Both the position numbers and the translations under genes were made by a program. Positions 20,942-32,300 of a stretch of 64,000 nt of DNA are shown here, in pieces (positions within the stretch are counted from its first letter, which is position 1; each line of letters opens with the position of its first letter). The notes under the pieces are model-generated. The model was not told the origin of the DNA and made no database searches. It worked only from the letters and a program-made list of their open reading frames with translations. The DNA comes from Perkinsus chesapeaki (taxonomy: Eukaryota > Perkinsozoa > Perkinsida > Perkinsidae). The stretch covers positions 62,001-126,000 of the forward strand of contig JAAPAO010000024.1 in the NCBI GenBank assembly GCA_013115145.1, written 5' to 3'.

Positions 20942-21483
20942 CACCACCAAAGAAGACAGGATCGGAGGCTATAGTTAAGCCTAAGGGGAAGGCAAAGGGG
21001 AAGGCTAAGGGGAAGGCTAAAGCAAGTACTACTACAGTAGAAGTGGTAAGTAATAATGATGTAGGAGTGTATTTTTATTGTAAGATTAACGTTCTTGTTA
21101 CACTGTCGTGGATAACCCTTGCTAGTCATTGTTGTTGGTGTAGTGCAGTCATCTTCAGGACCCAATCGCCGCCGATGTCCTTATTGAGGCCTGCAAGAGC
21201 TGAGGAGTATTCAAACGGAGTGCTGCTGCATTAACTGAGGCACTGCAGAAGCACCGTCCAGGAACTACAGTCGTGGTCAATGAGAATGGCCAAGCCAAGC
21301 CTAGAAAGGGCACCTTTGCTGTTAAGGTGCTGCAGCTTACGGCCACACACTTCCCTCTAGTAGGCTTAGGTCCATGGTGGGAAGGAGGTCTTCGCCTTGG
21401 TTGGCATGCCACGCCCGTTTAAGAGCTTGAGGGAGTTGGATATCGACGAGGCCGCTGGTAAAGTGGCGAAGGCATTGGAGTAG
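20942..21483 (+). CDS. SELENOH: Selenoprotein H-like protein with in-frame TGA (Sec)
   Basis: Three exons (20942-21045, 21159-21326, 21370-21483) join in phase and encode about 130 residues, close to the family length. The N-terminus is Lys-rich (KPKGKAKGKAKGKA), as in the nuclear, DNA-associated SelH family. The redox motif reads A-C-K-S-Sec with TGA at 21201-21203, giving CxxU. Homology continues without a break after the TGA: SAAALTEALQKHRPG, then KPRKGTFAVKV (a family hallmark), then RPFKSLRELDIDEAAGKVAKAL and a TAG stop. A stop misread is unlikely because both flanks are conserved. The first exon is problematic: the equivalent of the ATG in the decayed copy is GTG here (20895), and no in-frame ATG follows the upstream stop. 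No clear SECIS was found by eye. The role would be thiol redox control in the nucleus. Confidence 0.82.
21201..21203 (+). other. Probable selenocysteine codon (TGA)
   Basis: The TGA is in the reading frame of the selenoprotein H-like gene, three codons after a Cys (tgc aag agc tga), the exact CxxU layout of the family. The downstream frame stays open for 41 more codons in this exon. Confidence 0.8.
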
Positions 21484-21753
21484 TGGTGAGGCTGTCTGTT
21501 GTGTTGCCTGCCTTTGAAGAGCGAATGAAGTGGCGTTTGTAAAGCCTTTGGAGGTTCGACGTACATTGATATGCTCTACAGTGGAGGATAACCGATAGAT
21601 ATGCTCACAACTCCATTATAAATTCAAGTATGAGTTTTTCGTACCGTGCTTAGATGATTGCGTGTGGTGTTTTTGAAAAGGGACAGATTTTGTGTCGGTG
21701 ATTTCATACTAGGCTAACATCGCCGATGGCACGAATTTAAATTTGACAGCTTG

Positions 21754-22857
21754 ATGTGTAACAACATGAATCCTATAAACGCCTTCGCCTTCGCCCTCCT
21801 TGAGGAGCTCAGCATCGACACCACATCATCAACTGATTACGATATTACAAATACGGTGGTGAGCCCTTTGTCCTTATTCCAAACTATGGCAATTGCAGCT
21901 TATGGTGCCAAAGAGGGTGATACACTAGATGGTATACTTAATGTTACTCATACCAAAGATTTGGAACAGCTCTGTGATGTGAGCCGCGACTTTGATAACT
22001 CCACTGGAGATGGTGATGTGTTGTTGTCGGCCAACGCTGTTTGGTCTAATGTCCTTATGGAATCGTTTATTGATGACGTTAAGTCCAACTTGAACGCGGA
22101 GGTCTTCCCGGAGGTCCCCACCAAGGATATCATCAACGCGTGGGTCGAAAGGAAAACCAATCATTTAATCAAAGACTTGCTTTCATCCGATCCACCAGCC
22201 AATGGTGCTGCTCTGGTCAACGCTGTCTACTTCAAGGACGAGTGGAAGAAGTCGTTCATGAAGAGCTTTACCAAGGAAACTGAGTTTCAGACAAACGACA
22301 ATGAGCCGCCGATGAAGGTCGAGATGATGGTGGCAGCAAGCCCATATGATGAGACTGCTCAAAAGGGATTTGATTACTATTCGGACGATAAAGTGCAAGT
22401 GGCGGTGGTTCCGTACGCCCACGAGGATTTTGACGCGCTTGTGGCACTGCCAGCTGAGGGAGTTTCAATGGATAGTTTCACGGCGAGTGACTTTGATACA
22501 TGGACAGAAGGTCTGGTGCAGAATAAGCAAGGTAGCTTGTCCTTTCCCAAGTTTAAGGCAGAGTATGGTGTAAAGGATATGACTGACGCATTCCAGCACT
22601 TGGGATTGGTATTGGATGGTGACTACAGTAAAATGGGACCTGGCCTCAGGGTAGGCTCGGTCCTTCATAAGGCTGTTATAAAGGTTGATGAGAATGGTAC
22701 AGAAGCAGCTGCAGCCTCGGCCATGATGATGTTGACAGCTATGCCGGTGGAGCCACCATTCCATATGGTTTGCAACAGGCCTTTTATGTTCATAGTTAGG
22801 CACAAGCCAACCAATAGTATTGTTTTTATTGCTAAGATTAAACAGCCCACCGTGTAA
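21754..22857 (+). CDS. Intracellular inhibitory-type serpin
   Basis: A single exon of about 367 codons, the usual serpin length. ATG 21754 is the first true Met. There is no signal peptide, so it is clade-B-like in location (inference). Fold landmarks: VVSPLSLFQTMAIAAYGA in helix B, NAVYFKDEWKKSF, FPKFKAEYGV, and the C-terminal CNRPFMFIVRHKPTNSIVF. The reactive loop hinge is ENGTEAAAASA, with Thr at P14 and small residues at P12-P8, as in inhibitors that insert the loop. Counting from the hinge places P1 at or near Ala/Thr in LTAMP, which would suit elastase- or subtilisin-type enzymes. It lies 270 nt after selenoprotein H; a broken copy is upstream at about 18.9 kb. Targets could be endogenous proteases or host and competitor enzymes. 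Confidence 0.92.
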   Translation: MCNNMNPINAFAFALLEELSIDTTSSTDYDITNTVVSPLSLFQTMAIAAYGAKEGDTLDGILNVTHTKDLEQLCDVSRDFDNSTGDGDVLLSANAVWSNVLMESFIDDVKSNLNAEVFPEVPTKDIINAWVERKTNHLIKDLLSSDPPANGAALVNAVYFKDEWKKSFMKSFTKETEFQTNDNEPPMKVEMMVAASPYDETAQKGFDYYSDDKVQVAVVPYAHEDFDALVALPAEGVSMDSFTASDFDTWTEGLVQNKQGSLSFPKFKAEYGVKDMTDAFQHLGLVLDGDYSKMGPGLRVGSVLHKAVIKVDENGTEAAAASAMMMLTAMPVEPPFHMVCNRPFMFIVRHKPTNSIVFIAKIKQPTV

Positions 22858-22944
22858 GAGGTTACTCTACGATCTTTAGCTTTTCCTCTACTATAAAGGA
22901 ACTCTTGTGCACCAGTCTGCTTTAATATTTACCGTAGTCAACTG

Positions 22945-23729
22945 ATGTCCAATTCCACTAGTGACGACGGGACGTCATCAGATGTGTCTGGGCCACCGTT
23001 AGGAGCTACCGTCCATCAAGACGAACCGCCTCAGAATGCTATGGATGTTGCCGATGATCTCCTCAATCATTTAACCGCCACACAGCTGTTGTATGTCCTT
23101 CATCGAGTGCACCATTTGTGCTATCACGTAATAAAGCAGGGATTTACTATTAGGAGTAGCTTCGGTTATGGTAGGCCCCAGAGAAGGCCAGAGAGCTACT
23201 TAGCGAGGATCCTAACCTTTCCTTGGCTCTTATTCATGCTCACTATCTCCTAGGCGTCACCACCGGGGAGCGCTTGTTGCCTCTGACTGCTGATGAGGTA
23301 ACACTTTTCGTCTAGCTGTGAGTGTTGTACGTCTTTATTATTAGGTGAGCTTAGCCAAGGATAGACTGCAGCAGATCAGGACTCAAGGGGCAGTGGCGGC
23401 TTCAGAGGCCGTTGTCCAACCCATGCCATTTTATAACCCTCCTACAACCGGCAGCCTGCAGAATGTGGTACTACTTTGGTGGGGCTGAGATTGTATTTCA
23501 TACTACCGTCATTTAGTTTCCAACCATCCCAACGGCACCGGAGCCTCCTGCGGCAGATGACAAGCTTGATCATTTAGCGAGGGAAATATCTCTATTGATA
23601 GGGACGAAGATTGCGGCAGATACCGAGAGCATCATGTCAGCTCTTGGCAACTTGTCACCGGAGCAGATAGCATCTTTACCCGAGGCTGTTCAAGCGCAGG
23701 TCTTGGAGCTTCTCCAGGGAGCCGAATAA
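22945..23729 (+). CDS. CstF64-like protein lacking the RRM (hinge plus C-terminal domain)
   Basis: Four exons, 22945-23127, 23175-23297, 23345-23464 and 23517-23729, each a whole number of codons, give 212 residues. The N-terminal half is the CstF64 hinge helix bundle: LLNHLTATQLLYVLHRVHHL and PEKARELLSEDPNLSLALIHAHYLL. The last part, IMSALGNLSPEQIASLPEAV..QVLELLQ, is the conserved C-terminal domain that binds Pcf11 in other eukaryotes. In the known family an RNA-binding RRM occupies the first 100 residues; here the protein begins about 30 residues before the hinge, and the serpin stop is only 87 bp upstream, so there is no room for an RRM exon. It should act in pre-mRNA 3'-end formation, binding CstF77 and Pcf11, while RNA recognition is supplied by another protein. 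Confidence 0.8.
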
Positions 23730-23830
23730 GGCAGTGATAACGTTTGTAATATTATACAATGGAGCCAGTGGTGTTGTGCGGGGATGGTAGAGCTGTCTTT
23801 TAGCTATTATTTGTTATTATCGTTGCAGTG

Positions 23831-26560
23831 ATGCCATCATTTCCGCCATCATTACCAACAGTGCCACGATATAAGCTACTGTTCTCCTTACTTACTATAA
23901 TACCGGCTGGTATAACAACAATACCACTTTATTTAGCACCCAAGTCTGCATGGTACATTTACCTTTCGGTAATAATAATAACAAAGGGGCATGGGAAAGG
24001 GCGGTCTTCTCATCTGGAAATCCAAATCGGCTCCTAATACTTGACGGATGAGAATTTCTCATTGAGAATCATCATTTCCCTTGTCAGATCATCGGTCCTA
24101 TATTTGCCAACTTCGCTGTTAAGTTCAACTGGCCGGCTATTGAAAGCTTCGCCCGTACTGGTATCCTCGGTCGATGGTTAGGTGCTGGACTTGGCTGTCT
24201 GGCACACTTCATTGTTGAGGCTATGGGCGGGGGCACTTACCATAAACTTTGGGCCATCCTATTTTTCCTCCCAGTGACATTCTTTTTCTGCATGTCGCAG
24301 AGTAATGGTGGTTGTAAAATGGGAGAGCTTATAATGGGTCAAACGTCGCTGGTATCGTCTGGTGTAGCTGTCCTGTGGTTCACCACCAACGGCTATAAGG
24401 AAGGCATTGCTTTCGCGGTCTTCCAGACCTTTGGCACCATAACGTCGTTTGTCCTTCTGCAATTCCTCCATCTTACTGGCCTTCTTCCCGCCGACAGCCC
24501 TCCGCCATTTCAACGGTTTAGCTATTCCGCTGCCAACCTATATGATGTGATGACGTCGTATATAGTATCGGGCGATGAGCACACAAGAGTCCTCAATGCT
24601 GCTTATGAGGACTTTGTCGATGCCTGTATGAATATAGCCTCCCACCCCGGACCGGCTGACATTGAAACTCCAGCGTGGTATATGGCGGCCTATCTATTCT
24701 CGTTAAGGCAGAACCTGAAGTCTGGCAAGTTCTCTGATTCAATTTTGGAGAACTACTGGCAGCCGATGGCAGCTGATCTGCTGGATTTGCGCAGCAGTGT
24801 GGGGTTGGTGTTGAGATCTATTTATGAGAGGGACGCCACTTTGAGGGAGAGGGCAGATGAGATCAACCTGAGGGATCGCGCTAAGGTGTTTGAGGCGCAT
24901 CTCCTTAAAGTGAACAGGAATGCTGCTCGCCTGGTGACCAGTGGCCAAATGGAACCTCCCGATGGAAATGAATTTATGAGATTCCAATCAGCCTTGGGAT
25001 CGACGTTCTATTTTGCGTGTCGAGCGCAGGACTATCGAGACGCCAGTGTTGAGGTACAGGAAAAGAAGCGGGAACAGGTAGGGCTACTGTCGCGATACAG
25101 AATTAGGCTGTTATTGTTCACTTCAGGCTAAGAGGTATTCCTGTCATCCATTTGAAGGGTTCGTAGAATGGTGCAAAGGTTGGCTGAGTGAGCCTTTCTT
25201 CAAAGGCCTTAATGAAGGTGGTGGGGCCAAACCAACATTGATCTATGCAGCTCGGTTTACCCTTGCCATTGTTATTGGAGAAGTTGTCCTAGTTGTTGGT
25301 CAGCGATACAGCAGCGGTGTTCGGCAGCATGGTCTCTGGGGAATACTTCCAGTGTACTTGTGTTTTTTGCCGACTTGTGGAGCATCTTTGCTCAGAGGCA
25401 GCCGTAGGGTTATTGGTACATTGTTGGGTGCTTTCGTGAGCATCATATGTCTACTGGCAAATCCTCACGACTCGGCTGCAATATTCGTAGAGATGATTAT
25501 CGTGGTCTTTGTCGGTAAATTCGCCAGTTCGTATGGCGGTATAGGTTATGCCGGATCAGTCTTCACATTGACCTGGTTCGTGGTGTGCATGGGCTTGGCT
25601 ATCGGCACAACATCTCCTAAGAACGAGATGATGATCGCTGCTGCCTGGAGAGCTGGTCTCACTACTGTTGGTGTTATCTACGCCACTGTGTTTTCTGGTG
25701 TCGTCTTCCCGGACTTTGCTGCTGTTCATTATAAGCAAGCAACCTCCCATGCGATTGAGGAAGGCTGCAATGGTGTTGAAGGGGCTGTTATACAGTTGGT
25801 GCGAGCAAGGACGGATGAGAAGGGCGATATATCTTTGGTTGATCCTCGCACTGAATTCGGCCACGCTGTGTTCAAGTCACTAAGTACTCGAGTAAAGTAC
25901 CGCGAAGATGCGACTGCCGAAGTAGCGGTTTTGGGTACTTTAAGATTGCTCACTCCGATGACCAAAAGGGTTTTGAGGAACCGTAAGGAGATAGACAAAC
26001 TTACCAATGCGGCGTTGGTGTTGCACAACTCTTTGGTGTCGGCAACCCTATTCGTAACGGGCCCCGCGGCTGATATGCTCGACTCTATCATTCCAGGCCT
26101 GAGGAACTTCGGTTTTGCTTTGAGGTCTTCATCGGAGAGGCTATATAGGGCTATGAACGAGGAGGATAATGTCCCGCCTCTGAAAGACGATGTTAATGTG
26201 GCAGTTCAAGTGTGTTTGGATGCTTTCTTGCACGCAAAGGATAGGCTAGTAGAAGACTGTTTGGCTGGCTCCGAGAGGGCTGCCGAGATCATTTCATCTG
26301 GTGGCTTCAGAGTATATTATTTGGTGTATTCTCTTACTGTTTTTGCCGAGCTATGGACAGGAGTAGAGAATAGGCTCATTGGGAGACAGCCTCCAGTTGA
26401 GATGGTTGGTACCACAACTACTGCCTCGGATACATCGGTGTCGACTGCTGATGAAGATTCACCAGATGACATCCCTGAGCCTAACAATGGGACTTCTAGG
26501 CCGAGATCGCTCTCCACTTTATCGAGGAGAGCTGCTCGAGATACCCGCTATGATATTTAA
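23831..26560 (+). CDS. FUSC/ArAE-type multi-pass membrane protein
   Basis: Three exons (23831-23968, 24088-25077, 25127-26560) join in phase to about 850 residues. Two hydrophobic blocks are seen: an N-terminal set of about six spans to about 24500 and a second set at 25230-25720, each followed by a long helical cytoplasmic region. This is the doubled layout of the fusaric acid resistance / aromatic acid exporter group, to which plant ALMT channels are related. The second block holds the typical GLWGILPVYLCFLP and RRVIGTLLGAFVSII segments. The C-terminus is Ser/Thr-rich and ends at 26560. It probably exports organic acids or aromatic compounds at a cell membrane; the substrate cannot be told from sequence. 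Confidence 0.75.
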
Positions 26561-27196
26561 CCAACGCTATTCCTGATTATATATTTTGAGCTAATGAGAT
26601 TGTTTGAAGATCGGCTGCTTTTCTGATGGAAAAACCATAAAATCGTTGGGAATAAGAATCGCTGCTTATTAAGATGATTTGTTGATACTCTAGTATTTAT
26701 TTTATACAATTTTAACGAAGACTATTTTTCTGGAAGTGTTGATCAATGCATCAATCCTTGCAAGTCTTACCAAGGAACGCTCAATAGCTGCTGCTGCCGT
26801 ACTATAATCGGCAGTCTATGCAAAGGCGTATTCCTGTGGTAGGCAGTTGAGTTATGTTCCTATTATTCTTAGTCTATCACTGCTCTACTGTAGCAAGAAC
26901 TGAGTGCAATTATTGAGGTACTCCTCGATGGCCGAGGGGGCCCTCCCTTAGACCTGCTGGTCTCAGCTATTCGAATGCTTGTGTTGTTATAATTCCGCTA
27001 GAAAGGGGAAGTACATCAGAGTACATTCATCAGACCCACCTCAGTGATGTAATAGGCTGACACTTCACTATACCCCTCGAGAGACTCATACGCTTGTGAT
27101 TCTGGACTAGTTCTAATGTCCAAGAGGCGCGGAGGAGATCGCATGCTTCTCCCTTCTGGACTGATTTAAGTGCTTGTATTCAACAGTTGTTTGGGA
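26561..27196. other. Intergenic region
   Basis: About 640 nt, AT-rich at first and then mixed. No coding frame, RNA gene or repeat recognised. Confidence 0.6.
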
Positions 27197-28827
27197 ATGT
27201 TGAAATGCCTGGCATTTCTTTCAATTGCGTTACCTACCTGCTATGCACTCCACTTTGACGAGGCGATGCTGCAGGCCTTGGGCCACACTAGAGACTTTCT
27301 TAATAGGACTGTCTATAACAACCATCTTTCAGACGGACCGTTGGGGTTCACCGTAGACCCGCAATTCGGGGGACGACCACATTTGTGTTTCATGAGTATC
27401 GGTCCATTCTCACACATTTACTTTGAGAACCTCGCTGTACAGTACTCTGATATAGAGATGGTAGTGATAGGGCCTGAGGTCTACCAGTCGTATTCCGGTA
27501 GCTATCTCGCGGCAGTGATGGATACAACAAATAGAAGCATTACGTCCATCCCGAGCAAGGGCTCTTATAGCCGTGGATGCGACATTATAGTGTTTTCACA
27601 TGATTCCTATCGGTTCTCGCTTGAGCAGATTAAACCTTTAGTACGTGGTCGAGGCGAGGTGGTTCTACTGTTTCACCTGAACGGATGCACTCATGACACT
27701 TCAACCGAGCTGACGGATAACTATCAATGCGAACTCCTGTTGTCTCTTTGGCGCCATAGCGTCTGTGGTATGGAAGAGGCCGATGCTGGCTGCACGGATT
27801 TGCTCTGCTTGTGCTTCGCTCCAACCCAAGCGGTCGTAGATACGTTTGCGGAAGAGATCGATTGTGGAAGATTCTTTCAAGCCGGCCCCGGTGCTCCGGA
27901 AGGCAACTCCCAATGGTACCAAGATTGGTTTGTTTACCATAACATTCTCAAGTATCTCCCTGAAGACCACGTTCGCGGTACCTTCCTTGACATCGGAGCT
28001 GCTGATCCCTTTCTCTTGTCCAATACGGTTGTATTCGAGAAGTGTCTTGGCTGGCATGGCGTGTGTCTTGAACCCAACCCGAGAGCTGCCTTGCTACTTG
28101 ATGTTTACCGCGGTAACTGTACCGTTGTCCCTGTATGCATCTGGTCTACGGACTCCGAATGGAGCTTACGACAGGGCCTTGAGCTGTCGTCTCTGTATGC
28201 ACCAAGCAAAGGTGAATTCCCACTATCCTGGGTGGATGAGGAAACCTGGCGAAGGGAAGGGTTCATGGCATTGAGGCGCACACAAACAAGCTCAGTTGGA
28301 GGTGTGGATCTTTATGATGCCAACTGCTTTACTTTATCGTCTTTGAGTGCCATGCTCGGAGGGCTGCGGGCTGACGTCGTATCGATAGATGTGGAGGGCG
28401 CTGAGGTGAGTACTTCACTCCCTGCTGACACGCTTTCACGGATGTGTCCATCCAGTAGTCCTGTGCCGGCTCGCCTTTTAGGTTGAGCTTCTAGCTGGGG
28501 TGGAGGACCTTTTTGCTCTTACCGGGGCAATCGTTGTTATCATCGAAACTCGGCCGGCTACGGCATTCCACGTAGACCAGCTGCTCATGCCAAACGGCTA
28601 CGTTAAGGTGAAATGTTAATAAACGGCGAATCGGACGTCTTTCCCGATGCATGAGCTTGTCATTTCAGTTGGCAATGCTCGGGCAAGATAGCGTATTCGT
28701 TCACATCACCGTTATAAAGTATCTCACGAGTTTATCACTACCGGATACGATGCGTTCGTCATCCGGACAAGTGTGGCACTATAGGGATTTTCAAGCTCGC
28801 TTCCTTCATTTCAAGGACAATACCTAG
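27197..28827 (+). CDS. Secreted FkbM-family methyltransferase
   Basis: Three exons (27197-28405, 28482-28607, 28669-28827), all whole codons, give 497 residues. ATG 27197 starts a clear signal peptide (MLKCLAFLSIALPTCYA). An N-terminal domain of about 260 residues with several Cys has no assignment I recognise. The FkbM domain begins near residue 265 with TFLDIGAADPFLLSNT (SAM-binding loop), then FEKCLGWHGVCLEPNP and IDVEGAE, the last split from its continuation by an intron. FkbM enzymes are O-methyltransferases acting on sugars or polyketides; with a signal peptide and glycosyltransferase and hydrolase genes next to it, methylation of a glycan in the secretory pathway is a reasonable inference. 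Confidence 0.8.
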
Positions 28828-29346
28828 AGGAATGTGGCCTGTTACTTGCTGAGGCAGCTCGAAATGATTGGACCGCATGTCACCCTAGTCCACCTAGTTG
28901 TGATCGCCAGCTCAGATGCGCTTCGTGATAGAGGAGATGGGACGCATGTGAGGTCATCTAACTGGCTACTCAATTGTTTAATATCATACACGAGTGTTGA
29001 GTAGAGTGTGCAGGACAGGTTTATTTGTTCTAACTAAAGATAGGTATGGTTGGTACAGCACTCTTATATACTGGCCAACATATTCTTAGGCTCGGAATCT
29101 TAGCAGCTTGTGCAGCTTCTTGGGGATTTAGAAAGAGCGCATCTTATCAGTTAATCAATGAGCACGGTATATGGTCCCTAAGCATAATAAGTATATCCTA
29201 TAAGTTTCAGAGCGAAAGCTCTTGCCAGTCGTGAGGAACAGTGATTACTAAGAATATATTGTGCAGTGTCGATGGAGTCGCTATTTGATAGCAGCTCACC
29301 CGTGGCTAGGGTTGTCGCAAGTGGTCCTCACTTTTCAGTTTTGTAC
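28828..29346. other. Intergenic region
   Basis: About 520 nt. A 62-codon plus frame at 29046-29234 has no splice partner or recognisable content and I treat it as chance. Confidence 0.5.
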
Positions 29347-32300
29347 ATGAAACTACAACACTGTATCGTCGTACTGCTGCTTCCTTTCGCCTTGGCAGCT
29401 GCTCAGTCTCTGTCGCCGTGTAGTACTGAAAGCAAAGACAGGCTTAATGTGTTCATGCTGTGGCCATGGAGAAAGGAGGAGTTCACTGGGACGCAATACT
29501 CTGCCATTGACAGTGTATGACGGGGAATCGCCTTCTACGGCTGCACTCCAGATCAGGTTCTCTTTAACTATCCATCTGCTAATGTACAGGTGGTCTCCGA
29601 TCAACTTTCAGAGGACCTGTTTGTCGGTCACATTGAGCAAGGGTAGGCGAGGAGCGCTGTTGTACCGTGTAAGTGACTGCTTTACCTCAGTTACTGTGTA
29701 TCGGTTATTCCTATGAGTTTGCAGGCAGCTGTCGAGATGGTCATCAATACTCTTGGGGGAGATATGGACGATTCCCTCGCTGGTGACTGGGTGGAGTTGC
29801 TAACCCGAGCACCAGAGAAGTAGGCCGCGCGCTTGCTTTGCCATTTCTGCGGTTTCCGTAAACGCCGTTTTCAGACATGTATCATTATTATACCATTTGG
29901 CGGTATATGCCCTACAGCTTCAGCATGGAGGGCTTTATATGCCTCTAGATGGGATGCTGCTCAATACCCTCGAGTAACCCATCCGCTGCCGGCTTTCCCG
30001 GACAGTACGTATTCTCAGATACGTTCTACCTCCTGCATTAGCGCATCGAGTGAATACAACAACGATGTGGATGGAACTTTATGTGGCAGCTGAGGATGTC
30101 GTTAATGGTGCAGCCCTTTCGCGGGATGACTTTGAGAATACTGTGTGGAAGAGGAGCTGGATGGATAGGATGGAAGATGCCACTGTGGTAGGCCTGCATC
30201 GCTCTTATAGTAGACAACTGGCATTAGATTGTCAGCGGTGTTCCTTCAGATATGCGCTACAGACTGTCTGAGATATATACCAAAGGGCAGCCCTTCTGCA
30301 GGTTCATGGATGATAAGTATCATCACTGGTGAGTAGACACTGTGATAAACCAGTGGTCGCTAGAAGGAGCTGCTTTCAGCTACTGTTGCCCTCGGCGACT
30401 CAAGAGTGGATGTCAATGCCATTGCGACACTAATCGCTAAAACTCATATCAAGGAAGACAACTATGTGGTGAGCATTTGAGGCGCAGTGAACGCTGAATT
30501 ACGGTTGAAGATCCTACCGTGCTGGCTGATGGCGGAACCGAAGTTTCCCGATTTGTGGAAGAACTTTGGCAATGTGGATTCATTGTCGGCTCGAGATACC
30601 GATCTCTTCTCTCCTCGATGGACTAGAGAACGCCAGGACTGGTACTTCCACTCTACTGCGTTGCATCTAGTCCAGCGGGTCAGGTGGCTGGTACATACTT
30701 CTAAGCTTTTCCTGCCGCTATCAATCGGAGCGGGTGATCAGCTTAACCCCATGCCCTCAAGTGTGGCGGCGCTGGCTGTTACACATTTCGACTTGGGTTT
30801 GCGGCCCAGAGGAGCCCGGGCAAGGGTCTTGTTCGTCGATGCAAAGCCCCCTAATGGTGAGGCTTCTCGACTTCGGTTTCTATCATATATTCATTGACAT
30901 CTGGACGGAATTCTTAATGCTCTTTGGTGTGGCTCTGAACAGCCGGAGGCGTGTTGCACTCAGCTGACGATACGGTTCTTACTTTTCCATACCGTGTTTT
31001 CATATCTCCCTGATGTAGATTGTTGACACCTTCATGATAAGTGATTCCTTGTTTGTCTGTAACCCTTGAGAAAGGCTTCATGATAACCACTCCTTCATGC
31101 GGCATCTTTTCAGTGTCCCTTCGTTCGCCTCGGGACCATATAAGGCGGCATATGGTCCCGGACCAGTTGAGACTACATGATTTCCAAGTGTGGGAGGGAG
31201 GCCTGCCAGGCACGGTCGGAGGCTACAGGACCTTTCGGAATCTGAGGTGCGTAATGGAGCTTCTGATACACGCTGGCCATTTGGTGTACTCTTCAGAGTG
31301 AGCGCGCCGCAGCTGGTTGAAGTCTATCTTCGAGCAGATGTCGCCTTCTTTTGCCGTTCCGAACCTGGACCGCATGTTCCAGTTGAATCCTCTGATAGGG
31401 AGGTCATGCGGTGTCGAGCAGGCATGCAATCGACCTTCGGCGAGTGGAGGGCATGTGGCAAGGCATCAGATGTTAACTCGGCCATCAACCTACTGAGCTA
31501 CCGGTCAAGGTTTCCCGATCATTTCGTAACAATGAATATTACAGTGAATCCAGTCAGTTCCTGTAGCGCTCCCATGGACAAGCTTAACCCTGGAGGCTTC
31601 AAAGATAACCTAACGTTAGCTCTGGTTGATCCAGCCAAGTTGGTGACGGTCGTAGCACATTCAGCGGAGCGATGCTGGTTGCTGCCAAGGATGGCGAACA
31701 GCCTCCTTGAGTGGTATCCTGGATTGAGTTTCTTGGCAACCTGCGAGTGTGCTTTTGAAGGAGACCCTGATTGCGTTGACACTCCTACCCAGCGCGCCGA
31801 GTACGGTATCCCTAACTTGAAGGTGTACGATGTACCGTTCGACTTTGGTCTCTCTCGAGGGAAGTCTTTGCTGATATCTCTAGTGGAAACTGAGTTCGTT
31901 CTTGTACTTGATGATGATTTTGTTCGATCCTATCACTCTTGTTTAGAATGTATGTTGTGGCGTATGCGCAGTAAGATCCACTCTGCCCAATGGAGGCCGC
32001 TCGATATCGTTGGCTTCCCGGTGCTCGAGGATGAGCGCGCTTTTGGGGCCTTCAGAGGCAAGCTGCGAGTCGCCGACCAAAAGCTGTTCCTAGAGCCGTT
32101 TGTGGAGTCCACCCACCCTGATGGATGCGCTAGAGTTGATATTTGCCCAATGGTTTTCCTGGCTCGAACTGCAAGGATGAAGTCATTCCAATGGCAACTA
32201 GAGCTTCCAGTCGGCGAGCATGAACAATTCTTCCTTTCAAACAAGTATCGTGGCATTCAAGTGGCGGTTTGCTTCGACTCTTCCTTCCCTCACTTCCGAG

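Noticed and set aside
21484-21600. A SECIS element with ATGA at 21525 and AA at 21541
   Set aside because: The spacing of ATGA to AA (12 nt) is right, but the helix between them pairs for only about 6 bp and the 3' GA is poorly placed. Kept only as a region to test by SECIS search.
31190-31310. Start of the glycosyltransferase gene at the beginning of the long exon frame (31190)
   Set aside because: The first 40 codons there are in the wrong frame relative to a spliced upstream exon (TFRNL|RVSAPQL), which gives a better protein and links to a signal peptide at 29347.
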